Of a stretch of 46,865 nt of DNA, positions 41,015-46,865 are shown in pieces. The notes beneath the pieces are model-generated. The model was given only the letters and a program-made list of their open reading frames with translations, was not told the DNA's origin and made no database searches. A program made the position numbers and the translations under genes. Numbering within the stretch: the first letter of the stretch is position 1; the number at the start of each line of letters is the position of its first letter. This DNA comes from Lysobacterales bacterium (GTDB lineage: Bacteria; Pseudomonadota; Gammaproteobacteria; Xanthomonadales; SZUA-5): positions 1-46,865 of the forward strand of contig JALHRS010000043.1 in NCBI GenBank assembly GCA_022841325.1, written 5' to 3'.

Positions 41015-42010
41015 TCAGAGCTTCAGCACCTGCTTGCCGAAGTTCTTGCCGGCCAGCAGGTGGCGCAGGGTCGCCGGGAAATTGGCGATGCCTTCCATGA
41101 CGTCGACCTTGCCCTTGAGCTGGCCGGCGGCAACCAGCGGGGCCATGGCGGCGATGGCTTCATCGCCGCGATGCAGATAGTCGATGACCACAAAGCCTTC
41201 CATGCGCGCCCGGGCCGAAATCAGCGACAGGTAGTTGGCCGGCCCGCGCACCTCGCCCGTGGCGTTGTACTGCGAGATGCCGCCGCAGACGACGATGCGG
41301 GCTCGCAGCTTCAGGCGCTTCAGCACTGAATCCAGAATCTCGCCGCCGACGTTGTCGAAATAGACATCGATGCCGTCGGGGCAGGTTTCGAACAGACGCT
41401 TGCCGACCTTCTCGTTCTTGTAATCGATCACCTCATCGGCGCCGAGTTCGTCTTTCACGTAGGCACATTTCTCGGCGCCGCCGGCAATACCGATCACCCG
41501 ACACCCCCAGGCCTTGGCCAGCTGCACCACGGTCGAGCCGACCGCGCCGGCAGCGGCGGAGACCACTACAGTCTCGCCAGCCTTGGGCTCGCCGATTTCC
41601 TTGAGGCCGAAATAGGCAGTAAAGCCGGTGGCGCCAAACACATGCAGCGCCCAGGTGGGATCGGGCAGGGCGCGGGCATCGAAGACGCGATAACCCTTGC
41701 CGTTGGTGATGAACTCCTCGGTGATGCCGGTCATGCCGCCGACCCAGGCGCCGACCGGCAGCTTGGGATTCTTCGACTCGATCACCTCGCCGATGCCGCC
41801 GGCGCGCATGACTTCACCCAGACCGATCGGCGGCCAGTAGGATTTCTGCTCGGTCATCCAGATGCGCATGGCCGGATCCACCGAGGCGTAGCGCACCGCG
41901 ATCCGCGCTTCACCATCAACCAGTTCACGCGCCTCGACCGGGCGCAGCTCGAAATCAGAATCCTTGGGCTCGCCTTCCGGGCGGGCAACGAGGTGCAGGG
42001 CTTGGGGCAT
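41015..42010 (-). CDS. NADP-dependent MDR-family oxidoreductase
   Basis: A 331-residue zinc-independent medium-chain dehydrogenase/reductase similar to CurA and the leukotriene B4 12-hydroxydehydrogenase/alkenal reductase group, which reduce carbon-carbon double bonds of enones with NADPH. The Rossmann motif is VVVSAAAGAVGSTVVQLAK; VDPAMRIWM, GATGFTAYFGL and DVYFDNVGGEILD are family phrases. The ATG at 42010 is preceded by GGAG. Upstream lies a GGAAAAA heptamer array starting 16 bases before the start codon, within the leader or promoter. The true substrate is unknown. Confidence 0.85.
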   Translation of the reverse strand: MPQALHLVARPEGEPKDSDFELRPVEARELVDGEARIAVRYASVDPAMRIWMTEQKSYWPPIGLGEVMRAGGIGEVIESKNPKLPVGAWVGGMTGITEEFITNGKGYRVFDARALPDPTWALHVFGATGFTAYFGLKEIGEPKAGETVVVSAAAGAVGSTVVQLAKAWGCRVIGIAGGAEKCAYVKDELGADEVIDYKNEKVGKRLFETCPDGIDVYFDNVGGEILDSVLKRLKLRARIVVCGGISQYNATGEVRGPANYLSLISARARMEGFVVIDYLHRGDEAIAAMAPLVAAGQLKGKVDVMEGIANFPATLRHLLAGKNFGKQVLKL

Positions 42011-42025
42011 TGGGATCTCCGATCT

Positions 42026-42119
42026 GGAAAAAGGAAAACGGAAAAAGGAAAAAGGAGGAGCCGGGTCTGAGAGTGGCCGTTGCTTCAACCCTTTTCCATT
42101 TTCCCTTTTCCCTTTTCCT
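42026..42119. repeat. Inverted pair of GGAAAAA / CCCTTTT heptamer arrays
   Basis: The left array (42026-42058) has units GGAAAAA, GGAAAAC, GGAAAAA, GGAAAAA. The right array (42089-42119) has CCCTTTT, CCATTTT, CCCTTTT, CCCTTTT. Thirty bases lie between. The right array ends 5 bases from the rraA stop and the left begins 16 bases from the oxidoreductase start, so the arrays fill the whole gap between two genes on the same strand. Confidence 0.8.
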
Positions 42120-42124
42120 GCTGT

Positions 42125-42607
42125 TCAAGGATGCAATCGCTGCGCCGACACCAGCATCCCATCGGCATCGGCATAGAGCCAGTCGCCGGGGGCGATCTGG
42201 ACGTCGGCGAATTGAAGCACACGGCCGGCATGGCCGGTGTGCAGGCCCTTCTCGCTCTTGCGCGGATGGGCAGCGAGCGCCTTGATGCCGATGGCCTGGG
42301 CCTTGAGTTCGGCGACATCGCGGACGCAACCGTAAACCACGATACCCGACCAGTGGTTGCGGCGACCGAGGTCAGCGAGCAGTCCGCCCACCAGCGCGCA
42401 GCGCATCGAGCCGCCGCCATCGACGACCAGTACCCGACCCTCGCCCGGCGTTTCCAGCGTGGCACGGACAAGGGCGTTGTCTTCAAAGACCTTGAGCGTG
42501 CAGGCCTGGCCATGGAATGCGGTGACACCGCCAAAATCCCGAAAGATCGGCGCCAGGGCCGGCGCTTCCGGATGGGCATCGGACAGATCGGTGGTGGCCA
42601 GGGACAT
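42125..42607 (-). CDS. rraA: RraA family protein (RNase E activity regulator / HMG aldolase fold)
   Basis: A 160-residue protein of the RraA family. Escherichia coli RraA binds RNase E and slows mRNA decay, while other members are 4-hydroxy-4-methyl-2-oxoglutarate or oxaloacetate-acting aldolases. [40 protein letters not shown] and [14 protein letters not shown] match the short regulatory-type proteins; the G-x(20)-R-D region (GCVRD) is kept, so residual aldolase activity is possible. The start at 42607 has GGAG 7 bases upstream. Heptamer arrays lie on its 3' side and REPs upstream. Confidence 0.88.
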   Translation of the reverse strand: MSLATTDLSDAHPEAPALAPIFRDFGGVTAFHGQACTLKVFEDNALVRATLETPGEGRVLVVDGGGSMRCALVGGLLADLGRRNHWSGIVVYGCVRDVAELKAQAIGIKALAAHPRKSEKGLHTGHAGRVLQFADVQIAPGDWLYADADGMLVSAQRLHP

Positions 42608-42660
42608 GGGCAGGCTCCGTAGCAGAAGACTTGTATTGTGGCATGCGGGCCTTCGCACCT

Positions 42661-42716
42661 GTGGGAGCGGACTCTGTCCGCGACAGCAACCGATCGCGGA
42701 CAGAGTCCGCTCCCAC
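42661..42716. repeat. Perfect inverted pair of GGAGCG REPs
   Basis: Two 23-base arms (42661-42683 and 42694-42716), exactly complementary, each beginning or ending with GTGGGAGCGGACTC or its complement, flank a 10-base loop (CAGCAACCGA). Each arm is itself a small palindrome (GCGGAC/GTCCGC). It lies between the divergent rraA and cyclophilin genes. This doublet arrangement is typical of REP/BIME elements. Confidence 0.85.
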
Positions 42717-42723
42717 AGGAATG

Positions 42724-42783
42724 CCAACAACCCACAACCAGCAACCAACAACCAACAACCAACAACCAGCAACCAGCAACCAG
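42724..42783. repeat. AACCAAC/AACCAGC heptamer array
   Basis: About eight heptamers, mostly AACCAAC and AACCAGC, occupy the upstream region of the cyclophilin gene, ending about 70 bases before its start codon. It is the same family as 21847-21881 and, in inverse orientation, 26751-26782. Confidence 0.8.
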
Positions 42784-42856
42784 CTGTTCCCCCCGCGTTT
42801 AGCCCAAATCTGCTATGAATCGCGACCTGTGTTCTTCCCGCATCAGGAGCCTGCAA

Positions 42857-43462
42857 ATGACACGTTTCGCTATCGCCATCCTGGCTTTCGGCTTTGCCGT
42901 CAGCGCCAGTGCCCAAACCGCCAATCCGCGCGTCACCTTCAAGACCAATCAGGGTGACTTCGTGATCGAGCTGAATGCTGCCAAGGCCCCCAAGACGGTC
43001 GAAAACTTCGTGCAGTACGTCAAGGCCGGTCAGTACGATGGCACCATCTTCCACCGCGTGATCGACAATTTCATGGTCCAGGGCGGCGGTTACACCACCG
43101 AACTCACGCCCAAGGGCGGTCTGCGTGCGCCGATCCAGAACGAGGCCGACAACGGCCTGTCGAATGTGCGTGGTTCGGTGGCGATGGCGCGCACCATGGA
43201 CCCGCATTCGGCCACCGCGCAGTTCTTCGTCAACGTCAATGACAACCAGGCGCTGGATCACGTCAGCAAGGCCGATGGCCGCACCTGGGGCTATGCCGTG
43301 TTCGGCAAGGTCGTGTCCGGCATGGACGTGATCGACAAGATCAAGGTCCTGCCGACCAGCGCCTTCTCGGCCGAGTTCCAGAATCTGCCGCGCCCCTATG
43401 TGGTGGTCGAGAAGGCCACGCTGGAGGAAGCCGCGCCGGCCGCCAAGGCGGCGGGTCAGTAG
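42857..43462 (+). CDS. ppiA: Periplasmic cyclophilin-type peptidyl-prolyl isomerase
   Basis: A 201-residue cyclophilin with a signal peptide ([17 protein letters not shown], cleavage before QTANP), so it acts on proline isomerisation during periplasmic folding. Catalytic phrases are FHRVI with the active arginine (R67), [19 protein letters not shown] and YAVFGKV. The C-terminus has an Ala/Lys-rich extension. AGGAG lies 7 bases before the ATG at 42857. lpxH follows after 6 bases, and the pair is likely one transcript, as ppi-lpxH is in other gammaproteobacteria. Confidence 0.92.
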   Translation: MTRFAIAILAFGFAVSASAQTANPRVTFKTNQGDFVIELNAAKAPKTVENFVQYVKAGQYDGTIFHRVIDNFMVQGGGYTTELTPKGGLRAPIQNEADNGLSNVRGSVAMARTMDPHSATAQFFVNVNDNQALDHVSKADGRTWGYAVFGKVVSGMDVIDKIKVLPTSAFSAEFQNLPRPYVVVEKATLEEAAPAAKAAGQ

Positions 43463-43468
43463 CGGGGC

Positions 43469-44203
43469 ATGGGCGCGATCTACTTCGCGTCCGATCTGCA
43501 TCTGACGGCGGTCGAAGACCCGATCTTCGACCGCTTCAGCGCCTTTTGTCGCCGTGTGGCAAAGGATGGTCAGGCGCTGTATCTGCTCGGCGATGTGTTC
43601 GAGGCTTATCTCGGCGACGATGACGACGATCCGCTGGTCGCAGCCGTCTGCGCCCAACTACGGGCGCTGGCTGATGCCGGCATTGCGCTCTGTTTTACCC
43701 ACGGCAATCGCGATTTCCTGCTCGGGCAGGCCTACGCCGCGCGCGCCGGCCTGCGCTTGCTGGACACGCAGGAATTGGTCGCATTGGGATCGCGCCGGGC
43801 GTTGTTACTGCACGGCGACACGCTGTGCACCGACGATGTGGAGTACCAGGGCATTCGCCGCCAGCTGCGCGATCCGCACTGGCAGGCCCAGTTTCTGGCG
43901 CAGCCACTGCCGGCGCGGCGCGCATTCGCCGCCCAGGCCCGCGCCCAGAGCAGTGCCCACACCGCCAGCGCCGCTGCCGAGATCATGGATGTGAATGCGC
44001 AGGCGGTAGCCGCGGTGTTCGCCCAATCCGGCGCTGACTGGATCATCCATGGCCACACCCATCGGCCGGCACTGCACAGGTTGGAGGGTCAGCGCCGCCG
44101 CATCGTCCTGGGCGATTGGCCGCGCGCCGCCTCATGGTTGAGGGTGGCTGCGGATGGTTTTGCCGAGTTGTGTTTCGAGGGCCGACGGGTGGTCGTGGAC
44201 TGA
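43469..44203 (+). CDS. lpxH: UDP-2,3-diacylglucosamine diphosphatase LpxH
   Basis: A 244-residue calcineurin-like phosphoesterase that converts UDP-2,3-diacylglucosamine to lipid X and UMP in lipid A synthesis, at the cytoplasmic face of the inner membrane. Metal-ligand motifs are SDLHL (D9, H11), GDVFE (D42), GNRDFL (N80, R81, D82), HGD (H115, D117) and HGHTHRP (H194, H196, H198). Length and motif order match LpxH rather than LpxI or LpxG. It begins 6 bases after the cyclophilin stop without a strong Shine-Dalgarno sequence, suggesting coupled translation. Confidence 0.93.
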   Translation: MGAIYFASDLHLTAVEDPIFDRFSAFCRRVAKDGQALYLLGDVFEAYLGDDDDDPLVAAVCAQLRALADAGIALCFTHGNRDFLLGQAYAARAGLRLLDTQELVALGSRRALLLHGDTLCTDDVEYQGIRRQLRDPHWQAQFLAQPLPARRAFAAQARAQSSAHTASAAAEIMDVNAQAVAAVFAQSGADWIIHGHTHRPALHRLEGQRRRIVLGDWPRAASWLRVAADGFAELCFEGRRVVVD

Positions 44204-44226
44204 CAGGCTGGCGCAAAGACGCTTGG

Positions 44227-44275
44227 GGTTCATGGCCAGTGCGCAGTGTCGGGCCGAAACAAATGGCTCGCAATG
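44227..44275 (+). repeat. GTTCATGG dispersed element, copy 2
   Basis: About 49 bases: GTTCATGGCCAGTGCGCAGT, then GTCGGGCCGAAACAAATGG, then CTCGCAATGA. Similar copies are at 46063-46111 (same strand) and 21505-21556 (opposite strand). It lies between the convergent lpxH and glmU genes. Confidence 0.65.
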
Positions 44276-44314
44276 AGGCCTCAACAACCTGCGACACCTG
44301 GTGGTGGAGAGCTA

Positions 44315-45685
44315 CTAGCGTTTGACCGGGCGCTTCCAGCCGCTGACGGTGTTCTGGCGAGCCCGGGCGACGGTCAGCTCGCCAGCAGGCACCGGCTTGG
44401 TGATCACCGAACCGGCACCGATGGTGGCGCCGGCACCGATGCTCAGCGGCGCCACCAGCGAGGAGTTGGAGCCGACGAATACGCCATCCTCGATGCGGGT
44501 CTCGAACTTGTTGATGCCGTCATAGTTGCAGGTGATCGTTCCGGCGCCGATGTTGACCCCGGCACCGATCTCGGCATCGCCCAGATAGCTCAGATGGTTG
44601 GCTTTCGATCCGGGGCCAAGGCGGGTCTTCTTGGTTTCGACGAAATTGCCGACATGGCTGCCGGCGCCGAGTTCGGTGCCCGGGCGCAGGCGGGCGTAGG
44701 GGCCGATGCGGCAGGCGCCGAGGGTGATCACGCCATCCAGATCGCAGTGGCCCAGCACGACTGTACCGGCGGCGAGCTTGCAGTCGCGCATGCGCACGAA
44801 GGGGCCGATGCTGACCTCGTCACCGAGCTCGACCTGGCCTTCGATGATGACGTCGATATCCAGGCTGACATCGCGGCCGATGCCGAGTTCGCCACGTATA
44901 TCCACGCGCGCCGGATCGGCCACCCGCAGGCCGGACTGGCACAGCGCGCGCAGCCGACGGCGCTGGTAATGCCGTTCCAGTTCGGCGAGCTGCCAGGGAT
45001 CATTGGCGCCAAAGGCCTCCTGGGCATCCGCGCATGGCACCGCCAGCGCCGGCGTCCCATCGGCGGCGGCCAGGGCAAAGACGTCGGTCAGGTAGAGCTC
45101 GCCCTGGGCATTGTCCGGGCGCACCCGTGCCAGCCACGCACGCAGGTCGCCGGCGCGTCCGGCCACCACGCCGGTATTGACCACCCGAACCCGGCGCTGC
45201 TCCGGCGTGGCATCGCGTTCCTCGACAATGCGGGTGACCCGGCCGCCCTCATCGGTGAGCACGCGGCCGTAACCCTGCGGCTCATCCAGATGAGCGCTGA
45301 GCACGGCCAGACTGCTGGCGGCTTCAGTCAGCGGTCGCAGGGTCTCGACGGTGAGCAGGGGCACATCGCCATACAGCACCAGCACGCGGGCGGCTTCATC
45401 GATGTCGCCGAGTGCCAGCGATACCGCATGTCCGGTGCCACGCTGTTCGGCCTGCAGCACCCAGGCAAGATCGCTGGCGTCGGCATAGGCCGACTTCAAT
45501 TGCTCACCGCGGTGGCCATAGACCACATGGATGCGTTGCGGCGCCAGCGCGCGTGCGGCCGCCAGGACGTGATCGAGCATGGGTCGGCCGGCCAGCGGCA
45601 ACAGCACCTTGGGCAGATTCGAGCGCATGCGCTTGCCCTCGCCGGCGGCAAGGACGATCACATGCAGAGCTAAGCTTGTAGACAT
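44315..45685 (-). CDS. glmU: Bifunctional UDP-N-acetylglucosamine pyrophosphorylase / glucosamine-1-phosphate N-acetyltransferase
   Basis: A 456-residue bifunctional enzyme making UDP-GlcNAc for peptidoglycan and lipid A. The N-terminal uridyltransferase domain has the signature [18 protein letters not shown] (about 11-28) with QGTGHA-like EQRGTGHAV and YGDVPLL. From about residue 255 a left-handed beta-helix of hexapeptide repeats forms the acetyltransferase, with [12 protein letters not shown] (catalytic His region) and [15 protein letters not shown]. The length equals that of Escherichia coli GlmU. Next to lpxH, it places two lipid A-related steps close together, though on opposite strands. 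Confidence 0.95.
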   Translation of the reverse strand: MSTSLALHVIVLAAGEGKRMRSNLPKVLLPLAGRPMLDHVLAAARALAPQRIHVVYGHRGEQLKSAYADASDLAWVLQAEQRGTGHAVSLALGDIDEAARVLVLYGDVPLLTVETLRPLTEAASSLAVLSAHLDEPQGYGRVLTDEGGRVTRIVEERDATPEQRRVRVVNTGVVAGRAGDLRAWLARVRPDNAQGELYLTDVFALAAADGTPALAVPCADAQEAFGANDPWQLAELERHYQRRRLRALCQSGLRVADPARVDIRGELGIGRDVSLDIDVIIEGQVELGDEVSIGPFVRMRDCKLAAGTVVLGHCDLDGVITLGACRIGPYARLRPGTELGAGSHVGNFVETKKTRLGPGSKANHLSYLGDAEIGAGVNIGAGTITCNYDGINKFETRIEDGVFVGSNSSLVAPLSIGAGATIGAGSVITKPVPAGELTVARARQNTVSGWKRPVKR

Positions 45686-45837
45686 GGCCTGGGCAGATTC
45701 ATGAATGCTGCCGAAGAGACTAGCGAAATCGACAGGGACTGGGCAGGGCAGCTGGGTTCAGCCAGCGTCGGCTGATGCTCTGGAGGGCGCCGCGCCGCTC
45801 TCACAGCAGCGCAACAGCGCCCAGACGGCGGCTTTGC

Positions 45838-45922
45838 GTAGCCCGCAGTGCGCGCAGCGCTCTGCGGGAGGTGACGCGAAAGAGCCCCGGTGAGCCGCTA
45901 CGCGGCACACCAGGCTACGCGC
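45838..45922. repeat. 85-bp two-hairpin unit, copy 1
   Basis: It starts GTAGCC and ends GGCTACGCGC, so the ends are inverted. Inside are two hairpins: CCCGCAGTGCGC/GCGCTCTGCGGG around GCA, and GGTGAGCCGC/GCGGCACACC around TAC. It differs from copy 2 at a single base. Confidence 0.85.
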
Positions 45923-45968
45923 TCTCGTCAGCCATTGAATTTCCATATTCCGGCAAGAGCCGGCTTTT

Positions 45969-46053
45969 GTAGCCCGCAGTGCGCGCAGCGCTCTGCGGGA
46001 GGTGACGCGAAAGAGCCCCGGTGAGCCGCTGCGCGGCACACCAGGCTACGCGC
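45969..46053. repeat. 85-bp two-hairpin unit, copy 2
   Basis: A direct repeat of 45838-45922 with one change (TAC becomes TGC in the second hairpin loop). Both copies are preceded by CGGCTTT. The right half also occurs, more diverged, at 24714-24758. Confidence 0.85.
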
Positions 46054-46062
46054 AGCAGGCGA

Positions 46063-46111
46063 GTTCATGGCCCGTGGGCACCAAGGGGTCGATACAAATG
46101 GCTTGCAATGA
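46063..46111 (+). repeat. GTTCATGG dispersed element, copy 3
   Basis: GTTCATGGCCCGTGGGCACC, then AAGGGGTCGATACAAATGG and CTTGCAATGA. Begins 10 bases after the second 85-bp unit and ends about 35 bases from the dusB stop. Confidence 0.65.
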
Positions 46112-46147
46112 CGCTGGGTCGGGTCTTGAGGTCGATCTTCGGGCCGC

Positions 46148-46865
46148 TCACGCCGCCATTTGCCAGCTGTCGCCTGCCAGCCACTGGGCGGTGTAGTCAT
46201 ACTGGGCCTGGGCATTGTCGAAGCGCACGACTTCGCGCCTGAAGGATTCGCCATCGGTCCGGGTCTTCGCGTACCAGCCCAGGTGCTTGCGGGCGATGCG
46301 GGTGCCCTGATGCTCGCCGTAGAACTCGTACAGCGCCTGCAGATGGCCGAGCATGATGGCCGCGATTTCACGATCACCAGGCGCCGGCAGATGTGCGCCG
46401 GTGGCCAGGAAATGCGCGATCTCCCGGAAGATCCACGGGCGTCCCTGGGCGGCGCGGCCAACCAGCACGCCGTCACAGCCGGTCAGGCGCAGCACCTCCA
46501 GGGCCTTGTCCGGACTGTCGATGTCGCCATTGGCCAGCACCGGTATCGACAGACGCGACTTGATCTCGGCGATGGTCTGGTACTCGGCCTCGCCCTCGTA
46601 CATCTGTTCGCGGGTACGACCGTGCACGGCCAGCGCGGCGATACCGGCGCTCTGCGCGATCTGTGCGATCACCGGGCCGTTCTTCACCGCCTGGCACCAG
46701 CCGGTGCGGATCTTCAGCGTGACCGGCACCGGTACCGCGGCGACCACCGCATCGAGGATGCGAGCTACCAGCGCCTCGTCGCGCATCAGCGCGGAACCGG
46801 CATCGACCTTGCAGACCTTCTTGGCCGGACAGCCCATGTTGATGTCGATGATGTCGGCGCCGTGA
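46148..46865 (-). CDS. dusB: tRNA-dihydrouridine synthase DusB (C-terminal part)
   Basis: The window cuts this gene. The visible frame runs from the stop to the last base and encodes about 239 residues of a flavin-dependent tRNA dihydrouridine synthase. It begins HGADIIDINMGCPAKKVCKV, with the active-site cysteine region (MGCPAKKV) intact. LKIRTGW, VHGRTREQMYEG, LANGDIDS and GCDGVLVGRAAQGRPWIF are conserved flavin- and phosphate-binding motifs of DusB. The N-terminal part lies outside. The C-terminus ends DYTAQWLAGDSWQMAA. fis, which often follows dusB, is absent: a repeat region and glmU lie downstream. Confidence 0.92.
   Translation of the reverse strand, partial: HGADIIDINMGCPAKKVCKVDAGSALMRDEALVARILDAVVAAVPVPVTLKIRTGWCQAVKNGPVIAQIAQSAGIAALAVHGRTREQMYEGEAEYQTIAEIKSRLSIPVLANGDIDSPDKALEVLRLTGCDGVLVGRAAQGRPWIFREIAHFLATGAHLPAPGDREIAAIMLGHLQALYEFYGEHQGTRIARKHLGWYAKTRTDGESFRREVVRFDNAQAQYDYTAQWLAGDSWQMAA

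Larger units (their letters stand above)
45686..46147. repeat. Repeat region between dusB and glmU
   Basis: These 462 bases contain no gene. They hold two 85-base direct repeats (45838-45922 and 45969-46053), a GTTCATGG element (46063-46111) and GGCGCCGCG-rich DNA near 45782-45800. The glmU promoter is expected in 45686-45780, but I cannot point to it. Confidence 0.75.

Noticed and set aside
42483..42779. Frames encoding hydrophobic [13 protein letters not shown] repeats near heptamer arrays (also near 21659-21877)
   Set aside because: The apparent membrane-protein sequence is just translation of GGTTGTTG heptamers; there is no ribosome-binding site or homologous domain.
42125..43657. An extension of rraA upstream to 43657
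   Set aside because: The frame is open only because it runs antisense through the cyclophilin gene and the arrays. The RraA domain starts at 42607 with its own ribosome-binding site.
21386..46147. Possible CRISPR arrays in the repeat-rich gaps
   Set aside because: Repeats are either contiguous short tandem units or dispersed palindromes. There are no regularly spaced repeats with unique spacers and no cas genes.

Overview
The window is GC-rich chromosomal DNA of a gammaproteobacterium. The gene set fits the Lysobacterales (Xanthomonadales), though this placement is inference and no marker gene is complete enough to prove it. Supporting signs are a FimX/Filp-like degenerate c-di-GMP receptor, epmB divergent from efp, the run mtaD-ubiG-HAD phosphatase-squalene-synthase-like protein, LpxH, RsgA, OpdA/PrlC, chromosomal ParAB, and a polyhydroxyalkanoate (PHA) reductase with the regulator PhaR. 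Nothing looks like a prophage, plasmid, IS element or CRISPR array, and every gene appears intact except the 5S rRNA and dusB, which are cut by the window edges.

Layout. 1-102: end of a 5S rRNA gene and its terminator. 233-8678: moaB, then a MacA-like adaptor, an ABC ATPase, two large duplicated FtsX/MacB-type permeases and, after a 232-base gap, a second and atypical ABC ATPase. 8881-10511: two overlapping genes for exported six-cysteine paralogues of unknown function. 10517-12860 (minus): phaR, phaB, gluQ. 13097-17898: htpX, then fimX-like and epmB (minus), then efp. 17918-21385: tightly packed mtaD-ubiG-mupP/gph-squalene-synthase-like genes. 21885-26697: rsgA, DUF937, DUF481, parB, parA. 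27062-36286 (minus): prlC, then a transglutaminase / ATP-grasp-alpha-E / transglutaminase-DUF2126 cluster of the kind predicted to make and process peptide tags. 36439-38175: patatin phospholipase with a cyclic-nucleotide-binding domain. 38682-40676: secreted multidomain endonuclease I. 41015-46865: MDR-family oxidoreductase, rraA, cyclophilin, lpxH, glmU and partial dusB.

The most unusual property is the intergenic DNA. From about 21.4 kb on, most gaps are packed with dispersed elements of at least eight families: a 79-97 bp palindrome with interchangeable arms, a 29-31 bp hairpin whose tips co-vary between copies, a TGGGTCCAGACTTG element, GGAGCG-type REPs, an 85 bp two-hairpin unit, a roughly 50 bp GTTCATGG element, heptamer tandem arrays (several with G-quadruplex-forming potential, one extending into a stop codon), and nonamer arrays in inverted pairs. 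Several gaps are bounded by heptamer arrays in opposite orientation.

The strongest candidates for undescribed biology are this repeat architecture, the six-cysteine protein pair, and the two-ATPase/two-permease export locus. The ATP-grasp/alpha-E/transglutaminase cluster belongs to a predicted but poorly characterised class.
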